DNA from: Umezawaea endophytica
GTDB lineage: Bacteria; Actinomycetota; Actinomycetes; Mycobacteriales; Pseudonocardiaceae
Direction: 5' to 3'
Assembly: GCF_025061645.1 (NCBI RefSeq)
Contig: NZ_JANYMP010000009.1
Span: forward strand, 60,793 to 124,792
DNA length: 64,000 bases
Under the pieces are notes generated by a model. The model made no database searches. It worked only from the letters and a program-made list of their open reading frames with translations, and was not told the DNA's origin. This document shows positions 44,444 to 52,087 of the stretch, piece by piece (position 1 is the first letter of the stretch; the number at the start of each line of letters is the position of its first letter). Both the position numbers and the translations under genes were made by a program.

Positions 44444-44956
44444 ATGGCCAGGAACTGGACCTCGACCCTCGCCGCCGTCGCGGCCGTCCCCCTGCTCGTC
44501 TCGCTGCTGGGGGCGTGCGGAACGGCCGACACCGCCGCGAAACCGACGACCAGCTCGTCCACGTCCGAGGGGAAGCGGCAGTACGAGTCGTTCGAGGAGT
44601 TCCAGCTCGCGCTGTCCGGCTGCATGCGCGAGCAGGGCGTGAACATGCCCGACCCCGGCGCCGACGGCGGCCTCAAGGTCGACAACGGCGGTGACATGAC
44701 CGCGTTCACCGAGGCGGCGGAGAAGTGCCGGGAGAAGGTCGGCAACCCGCCCCCTCGCGAGGGCGGCGACAAGGGGAAGTCCGACGAGGAACTGCTGGCC
44801 GACCAGCTCAAGATCGCGAAGTGCCTGCGCGAGCACGGCGTCGACGTGAAGGACCCCTCGGCGAACGCGCCCATGGACATCCCGCAGAACGCGCCCGAAG
44901 AGGTGCTGACGACCTGCGCGCCCAACGGCGTCGTGGGCCGCACGGGGCTCAAGTGA
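44444..44956 (+). CDS. Secreted lipoprotein of unknown function, efflux-operon leader
   Basis: 170 residues. The signal peptide ends in the lipobox LLGAC (Cys25). The mature part has a Thr/Ser-rich spacer, then two similar units: ALSGCMREQGVNMPDPGAD and KIAKCLREHGVDVKDPSANA. Each has the pattern xxCxREhGVxhxDP, and further Cys residues (EAAEKCRE, LTTCAPNG) may pair. This duplicated C-RE-HGV-DP motif is common in actinobacterial lipoproteins located before MacA/MacB-like genes; the function is unknown. It starts after AAGGAG and its TGA overlaps the adaptor ATG. Confidence 0.8.
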   Translation: MARNWTSTLAAVAAVPLLVSLLGACGTADTAAKPTTSSSTSEGKRQYESFEEFQLALSGCMREQGVNMPDPGADGGLKVDNGGDMTAFTEAAEKCREKVGNPPPREGGDKGKSDEELLADQLKIAKCLREHGVDVKDPSANAPMDIPQNAPEEVLTTCAPNGVVGRTGLK

Positions 44957-46080
44957 TGTCCGACGTGGCCGAGCACCCGCCGGAAGTCGGGACGCCGGAC
45001 CAACCCCGGCGCTCACGACGTCGCCTCGTCGTCGGCCTCGCCGCGGCCGTGGTCGTCGCCGCCGTCGGATCGGGGGTCGCGATCGTCGCCACGGTCGGCG
45101 CGGGCGACCGTGGGGACGACACCGCGCAGACCTTCCGAGGTGCCACCGACGAGGTCTCGAGGGGTGACCTCGAAAGCAGCACGAGCACGTCCGGCACCCT
45201 GCGGTTCGCCGACGCGCGCACGATCCAGTCCGGCCGCGGCGGGGTGGTCACCGGGCTGCCGACGCCGGGCGCGGTCGTGACGTTCGGCGGCGAGCTGTAC
45301 GCCGTCGACAACGTCCCGGTCTTCCTGCTGCGCGGCGGGATGCCCGCGTGGCGCGACTTCGAGTCCGGGATGGACAAGGGACCCGACGTGCAGCAGCTCG
45401 AGGAGAGCCTGCGTGACCTGGGTTTCTTCACCAAGCCGCCGGACCAGGAGTTCTCCTGGTTCACCACCGACGCGATCCAGCGGTGGCAGAAGGCGAACGG
45501 TCTCGCCGTCACCGGCCGCCTTCCGCTCGGTTCGGTGCTGTTCTCCGGCGGCGACCTCCGGATCGGCACGGTCAAGGCGAAGGTGGGCGACCAGACGGGC
45601 CAGGGGGGCGAGCTGTTCGCCACGACGGCCACGACCCGGATCGTCGACGCGACGCTCAAGCTCGCCAACCAGCAGCTCGCGGTCGTCGGGGCGAAGGTCG
45701 GCCTGAACCTGCCCGGCGGCACCAGGACCACCGGGACCTTCTCCTCCGTCGGGACGCCCACCGAGAAGCCCGGCGCGGGGGAGCAGAAGGAGACGGTCAT
45801 CCCGGTCGTCGTCACGCTCGACGACCCGGCGGCGGCCGGGTCGCTCCAGGAGGCGTCGGTCACCGTCAGCGTGCCGAGCGCGCGGCGGGAGGACGTCCTG
45901 TCCGTCCCGGTCGGCGCGCTGCTCGCGATCAGCCCGGACGAGTTCGGGGTCGAGGTCGTCCAGGCCGACGGCACGACGCGGAAGGTCGCCGTGAAGACCG
46001 GGTTGTTCGCGGGCGGCCGGGTCGAGGTCTCCGGTGACGGCCTGGAGGCCGGTCAGCGAGTGGTGGTGCCGAAGCGATGA
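44956..46080 (+). CDS. Efflux adaptor (MacA-like) with peptidoglycan-binding domain
   Basis: 374 residues. One N-terminal helix (about 22-45, VVGLAAAVVVAAVGSGVAIV) anchors the protein outside the membrane. A hairpin/barrel start (RGDLESSTSTSGTLRFAD) is followed by a PG_binding_1 domain (about 137-180: GPDVQQLEESLRDLGFF, TTDAIQRWQKANGLAVTGRL). Then come beta-barrel and membrane-proximal domains (VVTLDDPAAAGSLQEASVTV, VLSVPVGALLAI). Such proteins are the Gram-positive counterpart of MacA and couple the MacB transporter to the wall. Overlaps its neighbours on both sides. Confidence 0.85.
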   Translation: MSDVAEHPPEVGTPDQPRRSRRRLVVGLAAAVVVAAVGSGVAIVATVGAGDRGDDTAQTFRGATDEVSRGDLESSTSTSGTLRFADARTIQSGRGGVVTGLPTPGAVVTFGGELYAVDNVPVFLLRGGMPAWRDFESGMDKGPDVQQLEESLRDLGFFTKPPDQEFSWFTTDAIQRWQKANGLAVTGRLPLGSVLFSGGDLRIGTVKAKVGDQTGQGGELFATTATTRIVDATLKLANQQLAVVGAKVGLNLPGGTRTTGTFSSVGTPTEKPGAGEQKETVIPVVVTLDDPAAAGSLQEASVTVSVPSARREDVLSVPVGALLAISPDEFGVEVVQADGTTRKVAVKTGLFAGGRVEVSGDGLEAGQRVVVPKR

Positions 46081-46769
46081 ACGCGATCATCTCGCTCGAG
46101 GACGTCCAGCGCTCCTACGGCGAGCCGCCGGTGCTCGCGTGCGCGGGTGTCACGCTCACGGTGGAGCGGGGCGAGCTCGTCGCCATCGTCGGACCGAGCG
46201 GGTCCGGCAAGTCGACGCTGCTGAACATCATCGGCACGCTCGACCGCCCGACCGGGGGCGTCGCGCGCATCGACGGGCTGGCCGTGGCCGACCTGGACGA
46301 CCGCGCCCTGTCGGCGCTGCGGGCGCACCGGATCGGGTTCGTGTTCCAGCAGTTCCACCTCGCCGAAGGCGTGACCGCCGTCGACAACGTGGCGGACGGG
46401 CTCCTCTACACGGGGGTCCCGCGCGCCGAACGCCGCCGCCGGGCGGTCACCGCGCTGGGTCGTGTCGGCCTCTCGCACCGCCTCGGCCACCGGCCGAACC
46501 AGTTGTCGGGCGGTGAACGCCAGCGGGTCGCCATCGCGCGCGCCGTCGTCGGCGACCCGCCGCTGCTCCTGGCCGACGAGCCGACCGGCAACCTCGACTC
46601 GGCGTCGGGCGCCGCCGTCGTCGAACTCCTCCACGAGCTGAACCGGCAGGGCACGACCGTCGTCGTCATCACCCACGACGTCGAGCTGGCCGAGACGCTG
46701 CCCAGGCGGATCTCGATCAGGGACGGCCGCGTGGTCGACGACTTCGCGGAGCCGGGGGTGGCGGCATGA
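46077..46769 (+). CDS. ABC transporter ATP-binding protein (MacB-type)
   Basis: 230 residues with Walker A GPSGSGKST, Q-loop FQQFHL, signature LSGGERQRVAIARAV, Walker B LLADEPTGNLDS and H-loop THD. ATG overlaps the adaptor stop, and the permease ATG overlaps its own stop. It supplies energy for the mechanotransmission exporter. Confidence 0.94.
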   Translation: MNAIISLEDVQRSYGEPPVLACAGVTLTVERGELVAIVGPSGSGKSTLLNIIGTLDRPTGGVARIDGLAVADLDDRALSALRAHRIGFVFQQFHLAEGVTAVDNVADGLLYTGVPRAERRRRAVTALGRVGLSHRLGHRPNQLSGGERQRVAIARAVVGDPPLLLADEPTGNLDSASGAAVVELLHELNRQGTTVVVITHDVELAETLPRRISIRDGRVVDDFAEPGVAA

Positions 46770-47968
46770 GCACGGCGCTCGCACCGCCGCGCGCCCGCTC
46801 GCGGCTGCTCGGCCGCGACGTGCTCCGACTCGGCACGACCGGGCTCCGCGCGCGGCCGACGCGCGCGGTCCTGTCGGCGCTCGGCATCGCGATCGGCATC
46901 GCCGCGATGATCGCCGTCGTCGGGATCTCGGCGTCGAGCCAGGCGCGGCTGAACGACGAACTCGACCGGCTCGGCACCAACCTGCTGACCGCGACGCCGG
47001 GCAAGAGCCTGCTGGGGAAGGCCACGACCCTGCCCGCCGACGCGGTCGGGAAGATCGGCAGGATCGACGGCGTCCAGTCGGTGAGCAGCATCGCCGTGCT
47101 GTCCGTCCCGGTGTTCCGCAGCCCGCTGTCGGACCCCGACGCGACGGGCGGGATCACGACCACGGTCGCGGACGACGCGCTGCTGCGCGTGGTGTCGGGC
47201 AGCGTGCGGAGCGGCGACTGGCTGAACCCCGCGACCTCCGGCTTCCCCGCGGTCGTCCTCGGGCACGCCGCCGCCGAACGCCTCGGCGTGGTCTCCCCCG
47301 GAACGCAGATCTGGTTGGGGAGCAACTACTTCACGGTCGTCGGCATCCTCGACCCCGTGCCGCTCGCCCCGGACCTCGACCGGGCCGCCCTGATCGGCGG
47401 CCCGGTCGCGAAGGAGCTGTTCGGCTTCGACGGGAGTCCGACCACGGTCTACGAGCGCTCGGACGACGCGGCGGTGGACCGGGTCCGCTCGCTGCTCGGC
47501 CCGACCATCACCCCGCAGTCCCCGAGCGACGTCGAGGTCTCGCGGCCGTCCGACGCGCTCGCCGCCCGCAACGCCGCGAACCAGGCCTTCACCGGCCTAC
47601 TGGTCGGGCTCGGGTCGATCGCGCTGCTCGTCGGCGGGATCGGCGTGGCGAACACGATGGTCATCTCGGTGCTCGAACGGCGGCGCGAGATCGGGCTGCG
47701 AAGAGCGCTCGGCGCGACGCGGTGGCACGTCCTGGTGCAGTTCCTCGGCGAAGCCCTGCTGCTCTCGGCGCTCGGCGGCGTGTTCGGGTGCGCTCTCGGC
47801 ACCGCCGTGACGGGGGTGATGGCCCTGGTCAACGACTGGCCGTTCACCCTGCCCGCGGTGACGATCGCCGCCGCGGTCGCGTCGACGCTCGTGATCGGCG
47901 CCGTGGCAGGGTTCTACCCCGCGATCCGGGCGGCGAGAACACCGCCGACGGCCGCGCTGAGCTCGTGA
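46766..47968 (+). CDS. MacB-like FtsX-domain ABC permease
   Basis: 400 residues, four helices. One N-terminal (ALGIAIGIAAMIAVVGISAS) is followed by a periplasmic-type MacB_PCD domain (about 60-260) and three C-terminal helices (GLGSIALLVGGIGVANTMVI, EALLLSALGGVFGCALGTAV, ASTLVIGAVAGFYPAIRAAR). ERRREIGLRRALGATRWHV is the coupling-helix region conserved in FtsX permeases. It completes a lipoprotein-adaptor-ATPase-permease exporter under the divergent two-component system. Confidence 0.93.
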   Translation: MSTALAPPRARSRLLGRDVLRLGTTGLRARPTRAVLSALGIAIGIAAMIAVVGISASSQARLNDELDRLGTNLLTATPGKSLLGKATTLPADAVGKIGRIDGVQSVSSIAVLSVPVFRSPLSDPDATGGITTTVADDALLRVVSGSVRSGDWLNPATSGFPAVVLGHAAAERLGVVSPGTQIWLGSNYFTVVGILDPVPLAPDLDRAALIGGPVAKELFGFDGSPTTVYERSDDAAVDRVRSLLGPTITPQSPSDVEVSRPSDALAARNAANQAFTGLLVGLGSIALLVGGIGVANTMVISVLERRREIGLRRALGATRWHVLVQFLGEALLLSALGGVFGCALGTAVTGVMALVNDWPFTLPAVTIAAAVASTLVIGAVAGFYPAIRAARTPPTAALSS

Positions 47969-48008
47969 AATCCCCTTCCCCCAACAGATTCGGCACAAGG
48001 GAGTGAGA

Positions 48009-49718
48009 ATGTCCAGCAGGGACAGGCGAAGGTGGTTCACCGCCGGGGTGGTGGCCGCGCTCGGCGGCGGGCTGGTGGCCGGGGTGGTCCCCACCGCCAC
48101 CGCCGCTCGCGACGGGATCGCCGGTTTCACCGACCAGCGGGTCGAGTGGCGCGCGTGCGCCGAACGCCCGCCGCTCGACCCGTCCGAGGAACCGGACGAG
48201 GGCATCGTCTTCGACCCCTGGCAGGGCCAGTGGGGGCAGGCGGAGTGCGCGACCGTGATCGTCCCGCTGGACTACCGCCGTCCGGGCGACGGCAGCCTCA
48301 GCATCGGGATCAGCCGGATCAAGGCGGCGGATCCCGCGCTGCGCAAGGGGGTCGTGCTGCTCAACCCCGGCGGTCCCGGCGGGGGCGGGCTCTCCATGCC
48401 CCTCCAGACGCGCGGGTCGGAACTCGCGAAGCACTTCGACGTGATCGGGTTCGACCCGCGCGGAGTCGGCCGGTCCAGCGCGCTCAAGTGCGAGCGGATC
48501 CCCGACACGCGGCCGCGCACCACCCGGCCCACAGACGAGGAGTTCGCGGCGTACACCGAGTACGCCCGTGCCCACGAGGACGCGTGCCGTCGTGCGGGAG
48601 GTGGCATCCGCCCGTTCATCAACACGGCCAACACGGCGAGGGACATGGACGTCATCCGCGCCGTGCTGGGTGAATCGAAGATCAACTACGTGGGGTACTC
48701 GTACGGCACCTACCTCGGAGCGGTGTACGGCAGCCTTTTCCCCCGGCGGTTGAACCGCAGCGTGCTGGACTCGTCGGTGCACCCGGACTGGCTCTGGCGG
48801 GAACAGGGCAAGCAGCAGTCGGTCGCCGCCCGGTTCAACGTCGAGCAGTGGGCCACCTGGGTCGCGCGGCGGGACGACACCTACCACCTGGGCAAGACCC
48901 TGGCGGAGGTGCTGGCGACCACCGAGGCGCTGGCCGCCCGGCTGGCCACGCGATCGGTCCCGCTCACCCTGGAGCGGCCGGAGAACTGGCCCACCTACTG
49001 GCCCAGGGCCTTCGACCGCACCGTCCTGGACCAGTTCCTGGCCAGGGCGACACAACCGCGCTCCGTCTGGGACGTGACCGCCGAGGTGGTCGCCGAGGTC
49101 CGCCGGGCGGCTGAGGAGGGCACCGCGGTGTCGGCCGACGCGAGCACCGCGGTCGGTCTGGTCCAGGAACAGGGCATCGTCAAGGTCGACGACGGTGTGT
49201 ACGACACGGTCACCTGCGAAGCCGACTGGCCGACCGACCTCGCCACCTACCACCGGGACATGCGGACGTTCCGCGAGCGCTACCCGTACTCGGACGGCAA
49301 CGGCAGCGGCGTGATCGGCGCGGCGCCGGACAACTGCACGTTCCGCTCGTTCACCCCGCCGGAGAAGCTGGTCCCGTTGCGGCGCGACGGGTATCCCACG
49401 GGCCTGGTGATCCAGGCCGACGGCGATCCCGCCACCCAGTACGACAGCGGGCCCGCGATGGCCGCGAAGCTCGGCAACCAGTTGATCTCCGTCCGCGACA
49501 GCGGCGTGCACGGGCACTACGGCACGAACCGGTGCGTCACCGAGAAGGTCGACGACTACCTGATCCACGGCGTGCTGCCGCCGTCGCGGTCGGAGTGCGC
49601 GGACGAACCGCGTCCCGCCGTCCCGGCCGACGGTTTCGCCGCCGGCGCGAGGAGCGCGGTGCGGGACACCAAGGCGGACCGCGTCCGGGCCGCCGTCGGC
49701 GACACGTTCTGGCGCTAG
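48009..49718 (+). CDS. Secreted alpha/beta-hydrolase, tripeptidyl aminopeptidase (TAP) family
   Basis: Exported peptidase of 569 residues. The N-terminus RDRRRWFTAG plus a hydrophobic stretch is a Tat-like or Sec signal peptide. LLNPGGPGGGGLSMP is the oxyanion loop, NYVGYSYGTYLGAVYGSLFP contains the nucleophile S231, VIQADGDPATQYDS supplies the Asp and VRDSGVHGHYG the His. The C-terminal TAP-like domain with Cys residues is present. It releases N-terminal di- or tripeptides outside the cell. The ATG follows AGGGAGTGA. It is 40 bases after the exporter genes, so cotranscription is possible and peptide degradation would complement peptide export. Confidence 0.9.
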   Translation: MSSRDRRRWFTAGVVAALGGGLVAGVVPTATAARDGIAGFTDQRVEWRACAERPPLDPSEEPDEGIVFDPWQGQWGQAECATVIVPLDYRRPGDGSLSIGISRIKAADPALRKGVVLLNPGGPGGGGLSMPLQTRGSELAKHFDVIGFDPRGVGRSSALKCERIPDTRPRTTRPTDEEFAAYTEYARAHEDACRRAGGGIRPFINTANTARDMDVIRAVLGESKINYVGYSYGTYLGAVYGSLFPRRLNRSVLDSSVHPDWLWREQGKQQSVAARFNVEQWATWVARRDDTYHLGKTLAEVLATTEALAARLATRSVPLTLERPENWPTYWPRAFDRTVLDQFLARATQPRSVWDVTAEVVAEVRRAAEEGTAVSADASTAVGLVQEQGIVKVDDGVYDTVTCEADWPTDLATYHRDMRTFRERYPYSDGNGSGVIGAAPDNCTFRSFTPPEKLVPLRRDGYPTGLVIQADGDPATQYDSGPAMAAKLGNQLISVRDSGVHGHYGTNRCVTEKVDDYLIHGVLPPSRSECADEPRPAVPADGFAAGARSAVRDTKADRVRAAVGDTFWR

Positions 49719-49729
49719 CCGGGTCCCGG

Positions 49730-49749
49730 CCGTCCGGGTGACCGGGCGG
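49730..49749. terminator. Hairpin between convergent genes
   Basis: CCGTCCGG, GTGA tetraloop, CCGGGCGG: an 8-position stem with one wobble, between the peptidase and esterase gene ends. Confidence 0.55.
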
Positions 49750-49755
49750 CTGGGG

Positions 49756-50733
49756 TCACGTGCCGAAGCGGTCGTGCAGCCAGGCGAGCTGGTGGGCGTT
49801 GTGGTGGGCTTCGCCGCCCTCGTGGTGGTTGAACGGGTAGACGTCGATGGTCTTGTCCTCGGTGCTCAACGAGTTGAAGGCGGCGAAGACACCGGACGGC
49901 GGGCAGATGGTGTCGCGCAGGCCGGTGGCGAAGAGGGCCGGGGCCGTGGTGCGCGGGGCGAAGTTGACGGCGTCGAAGTAGGACAGCGCGTTGAGGACGG
50001 CGGCGGTCGAATTCCGGTGCACCGCCAGGTACTGCACGACCTCGGCGTACGGGTGGGCGTCGGTGATGGTGATGTTGCGCTCGACGTGGCACAGCAGCGG
50101 GGAACTGGCGAGCAGGGCGCTCACCGCGGGGTTCAGCCCCGCCGCGGCTATCGCCAGCCCGCCGCCCTGGCTGTTGCCCACCACGGCGATCCGGGTGTCG
50201 TCCACGTCGGGGAGCGCCGCGGCGGCGTCCACCGCGCGGGCCGCGTCGGTGAGCAGCCGGCGCAGGTAGGCCGTGCCGGGGTTGGTGATGCCGCGGGTGA
50301 GGAAGCCCGGAGCGGACGGGCCCGAGCCGACCGGGTCCGGGGTGTCGCCGCCGCTGCCGTACTGGCCGCCCTGGCCGCGGGTGTCCACGAGCAGGTGGGC
50401 GTAACCCGCGGCGGGCCAGAGGAGGCGCTCGATCGGCAGGCCGCGGCCCCGCCCGTAGCCGGTGTACTCGACCACGGCGGGGAGGGGACGGCCCGCGGTG
50501 CCGGAGGGCCTGGAGTACCAGGCCTTGACGGGGTGACCCCCGAAACCGGTGAAGGTCACGTCCCACGTGTCGACCAGTGCCAGGCCGGTGGGCGTCGGGG
50601 TCACCTCCACCAGCGTGTCGTGCTTGGCGGCCTCGGCGAGCGTGGTGGTCCAGAAGTGGTCGAAGTCCGGCGGTTTCCTAGTCGTGGGCCGGTACTTCTC
50701 CAGCTCTGGCAGGGGAAGGTCGAAGAGTGCCAC
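49756..50733 (-). CDS. Acetylxylan esterase (AXE1/CE7 family)
   Basis: Removes acetyl groups from xylo-oligosaccharides. 325 residues, the standard cytoplasmic CE7 length. The N-terminus FDLPLPELEKYRP and PPDFDHFWTTTLAEA is diagnostic, RGQGGQYGSGGDTPD is the RGQGG motif, VVGNSQGGGLAIAAAGL contains the nucleophile S188, GLRDTICPPSGVFAAFN the Asp and PFNHHEGGEA the His. It lies 11 bases downstream of the LacI gene on the same strand and faces the xylan operon. Confidence 0.93.
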   Translation of the reverse strand: MALFDLPLPELEKYRPTTRKPPDFDHFWTTTLAEAAKHDTLVEVTPTPTGLALVDTWDVTFTGFGGHPVKAWYSRPSGTAGRPLPAVVEYTGYGRGRGLPIERLLWPAAGYAHLLVDTRGQGGQYGSGGDTPDPVGSGPSAPGFLTRGITNPGTAYLRRLLTDAARAVDAAAALPDVDDTRIAVVGNSQGGGLAIAAAGLNPAVSALLASSPLLCHVERNITITDAHPYAEVVQYLAVHRNSTAAVLNALSYFDAVNFAPRTTAPALFATGLRDTICPPSGVFAAFNSLSTEDKTIDVYPFNHHEGGEAHHNAHQLAWLHDRFGT

Positions 50734-50744
50734 GTCTCGTCCTC

Positions 50745-51797
50745 TTAGGATGGTGGGGGAGCGGTGCTCTCGCGGACGATCAGCTCGGTGGCCAGGTCGA
50801 TGCGCTCGTTGCGCGGGCGCTCACCCCTGGCGAGGGTGAAGACCATCTCGGCCGCGGTGGTCGCCATGTCGCGCAGCGGTTGGCGGACCGTGGTCAGCGG
50901 CGGGCCGATCCACTCCGTGACCTCCAGGTCGTCGTAGCCGACGATGGACAGGTCGCCGGGGATGGAGAGGCCGAGTTCGCGGGCCGCCCGCATGACGCCG
51001 AGCGCCTGGAAGTCCGAGCCCGCGAAGATGGCGGTGGGGCGGTCCGGGCGGCTCAGCAGCGCCAGGCCGTGGTCGTACCCGCCGTGGACGTAGAAGTCGC
51101 CGTGCCGCACCAGGTCCGGGTCGACCGGGAGGGCCGCCTCGTCCAGCGCGCTGCGGTAGCCGTCGACCCTCGCCCTGCTGCACATCATCGTCGTGGGGCC
51201 GGAGATGACCGCGATCCTGCTGTGGCCCAACGAGATCAGGTGGCGGGTGGCTGCCAGACCGCCGGACCAGTTGGCCGAACCGACGGTGGGGACGCCCGGC
51301 TGCGGTTCGCCCGCCGTGTCCAGCACGACGAACGGGATGGTGCGGGTGGTGAGCTGGTTGCGCTGCTCCTCGTCCAGGCCCGCCAGCACGAGGATGACCC
51401 CGAGCGGGCGCCTGGTGAGCAGGTCGTCGAACCACTCGCGGCGCGGGCGGTGTTCGCCTCCCAGTTCGGACAGCACGACGGCCGCGCGCTCGGCCGCCGC
51501 CGCCTGCTCCACGCCGCGGATGATCTCGGTGGCCCACGCCGAGTGCATCTCGTGGAACACCAGGTCGATGAGCGCGGGCCGGGACGACTCGCGGGCCCGT
51601 CTGCGGCGGTAGCGCCGCTGCTCGATGACGCTCTCGACGCGCGCCCTCGTGTCCGCCGCGACGTCCGGTCTGCCGTTGAGGACCTTGGAGACGGTGGGGA
51701 TCGAGACACCCGCCTCCGCGGCGATGGACGCGATGGAGGCGGGCTGGGGGTTGTCGGCGTCCGACGGGCTGGTGCCTGTTCCGAGCGGCGTGCTCAT
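50745..51797 (-). CDS. LacI family transcriptional regulator of the xylan locus
   Basis: 350 residues. The HTH is ASIASIAAEAGVSIPTVSKV with hinge LNGRPDVAADTRARVESVIE. The periplasmic-binding-protein-like effector domain (about 80-345) ends GDLSIVGYDDLEVTEWIGPP and LTTVRQPLRDM. ATG after AAGGGG. It is divergent from the GH3-transport operon and cotranscribed with the esterase. It probably binds the inverted repeats near 51844 and 52024-52049 and is released by an oligosaccharide. Confidence 0.92.
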   Translation of the reverse strand: MSTPLGTGTSPSDADNPQPASIASIAAEAGVSIPTVSKVLNGRPDVAADTRARVESVIEQRRYRRRRARESSRPALIDLVFHEMHSAWATEIIRGVEQAAAAERAAVVLSELGGEHRPRREWFDDLLTRRPLGVILVLAGLDEEQRNQLTTRTIPFVVLDTAGEPQPGVPTVGSANWSGGLAATRHLISLGHSRIAVISGPTTMMCSRARVDGYRSALDEAALPVDPDLVRHGDFYVHGGYDHGLALLSRPDRPTAIFAGSDFQALGVMRAARELGLSIPGDLSIVGYDDLEVTEWIGPPLTTVRQPLRDMATTAAEMVFTLARGERPRNERIDLATELIVRESTAPPPS

Positions 51798-51843
51798 GCT
51801 GACCCCTTGTCCTGCGTCGATCTCGGCACCTCGGCGTCGGCCT

Positions 51844-51852
51844 AAAGTTTCG
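51844..51852. promoter_or_regulatory. Half-site related to the xylan-operon inverted repeat
   Basis: AAAGTTTCG resembles the AAGTATCG arms at 52024-52049. It lies 47 bases upstream of the lacI start, so it could mediate autoregulation. Confidence 0.35.
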
Positions 51853-51979
51853 GTGCTGGAGCGTAAACGTAAAAGCGGTCCAAGGCCAGCGATCTTTAGC
51901 GTGGTACCTGGTCACATATATGAACAGAGCTGCGCTGATAGTCGGGTCGGGCGCTGCGTCGATTAGTCCAGGTGAGCTG

Positions 51980-52008
51980 TTGACGCTCTTCGTTCAGCCC
52001 CCTACGGT
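51980..52008 (+). promoter_or_regulatory. Promoter of the xylan-oligosaccharide operon
   Basis: TTGACG, 17-bp spacer, TACGGT: a good sigma-70-type match. Transcription would start near 52015, about 70 bases before the GH3 start. Confidence 0.6.
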
Positions 52009-52023
52009 CTCCTCACCGGACCT

Positions 52024-52049
52024 AAGTATCGGTGTTGATCTCGATACTT
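52024..52049. promoter_or_regulatory. Candidate LacI operator
   Basis: AAGTATCG and CGATACTT are perfect 8-base inverted arms with a 10-base gap, immediately after the predicted transcription start. Repression by road-block is inferred. Confidence 0.6.
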
Positions 52050-52087
52050 TCGACTTTCACGACGACGTGATCGGAGGTGCCTGGTCG

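Noticed and set aside
51920..52087. Longer N-terminus for the GH3 protein
   Set aside because: It would include the predicted promoter and operator, is not GC3-biased, and the good GGAGGTG site precedes the ATG at 52088.
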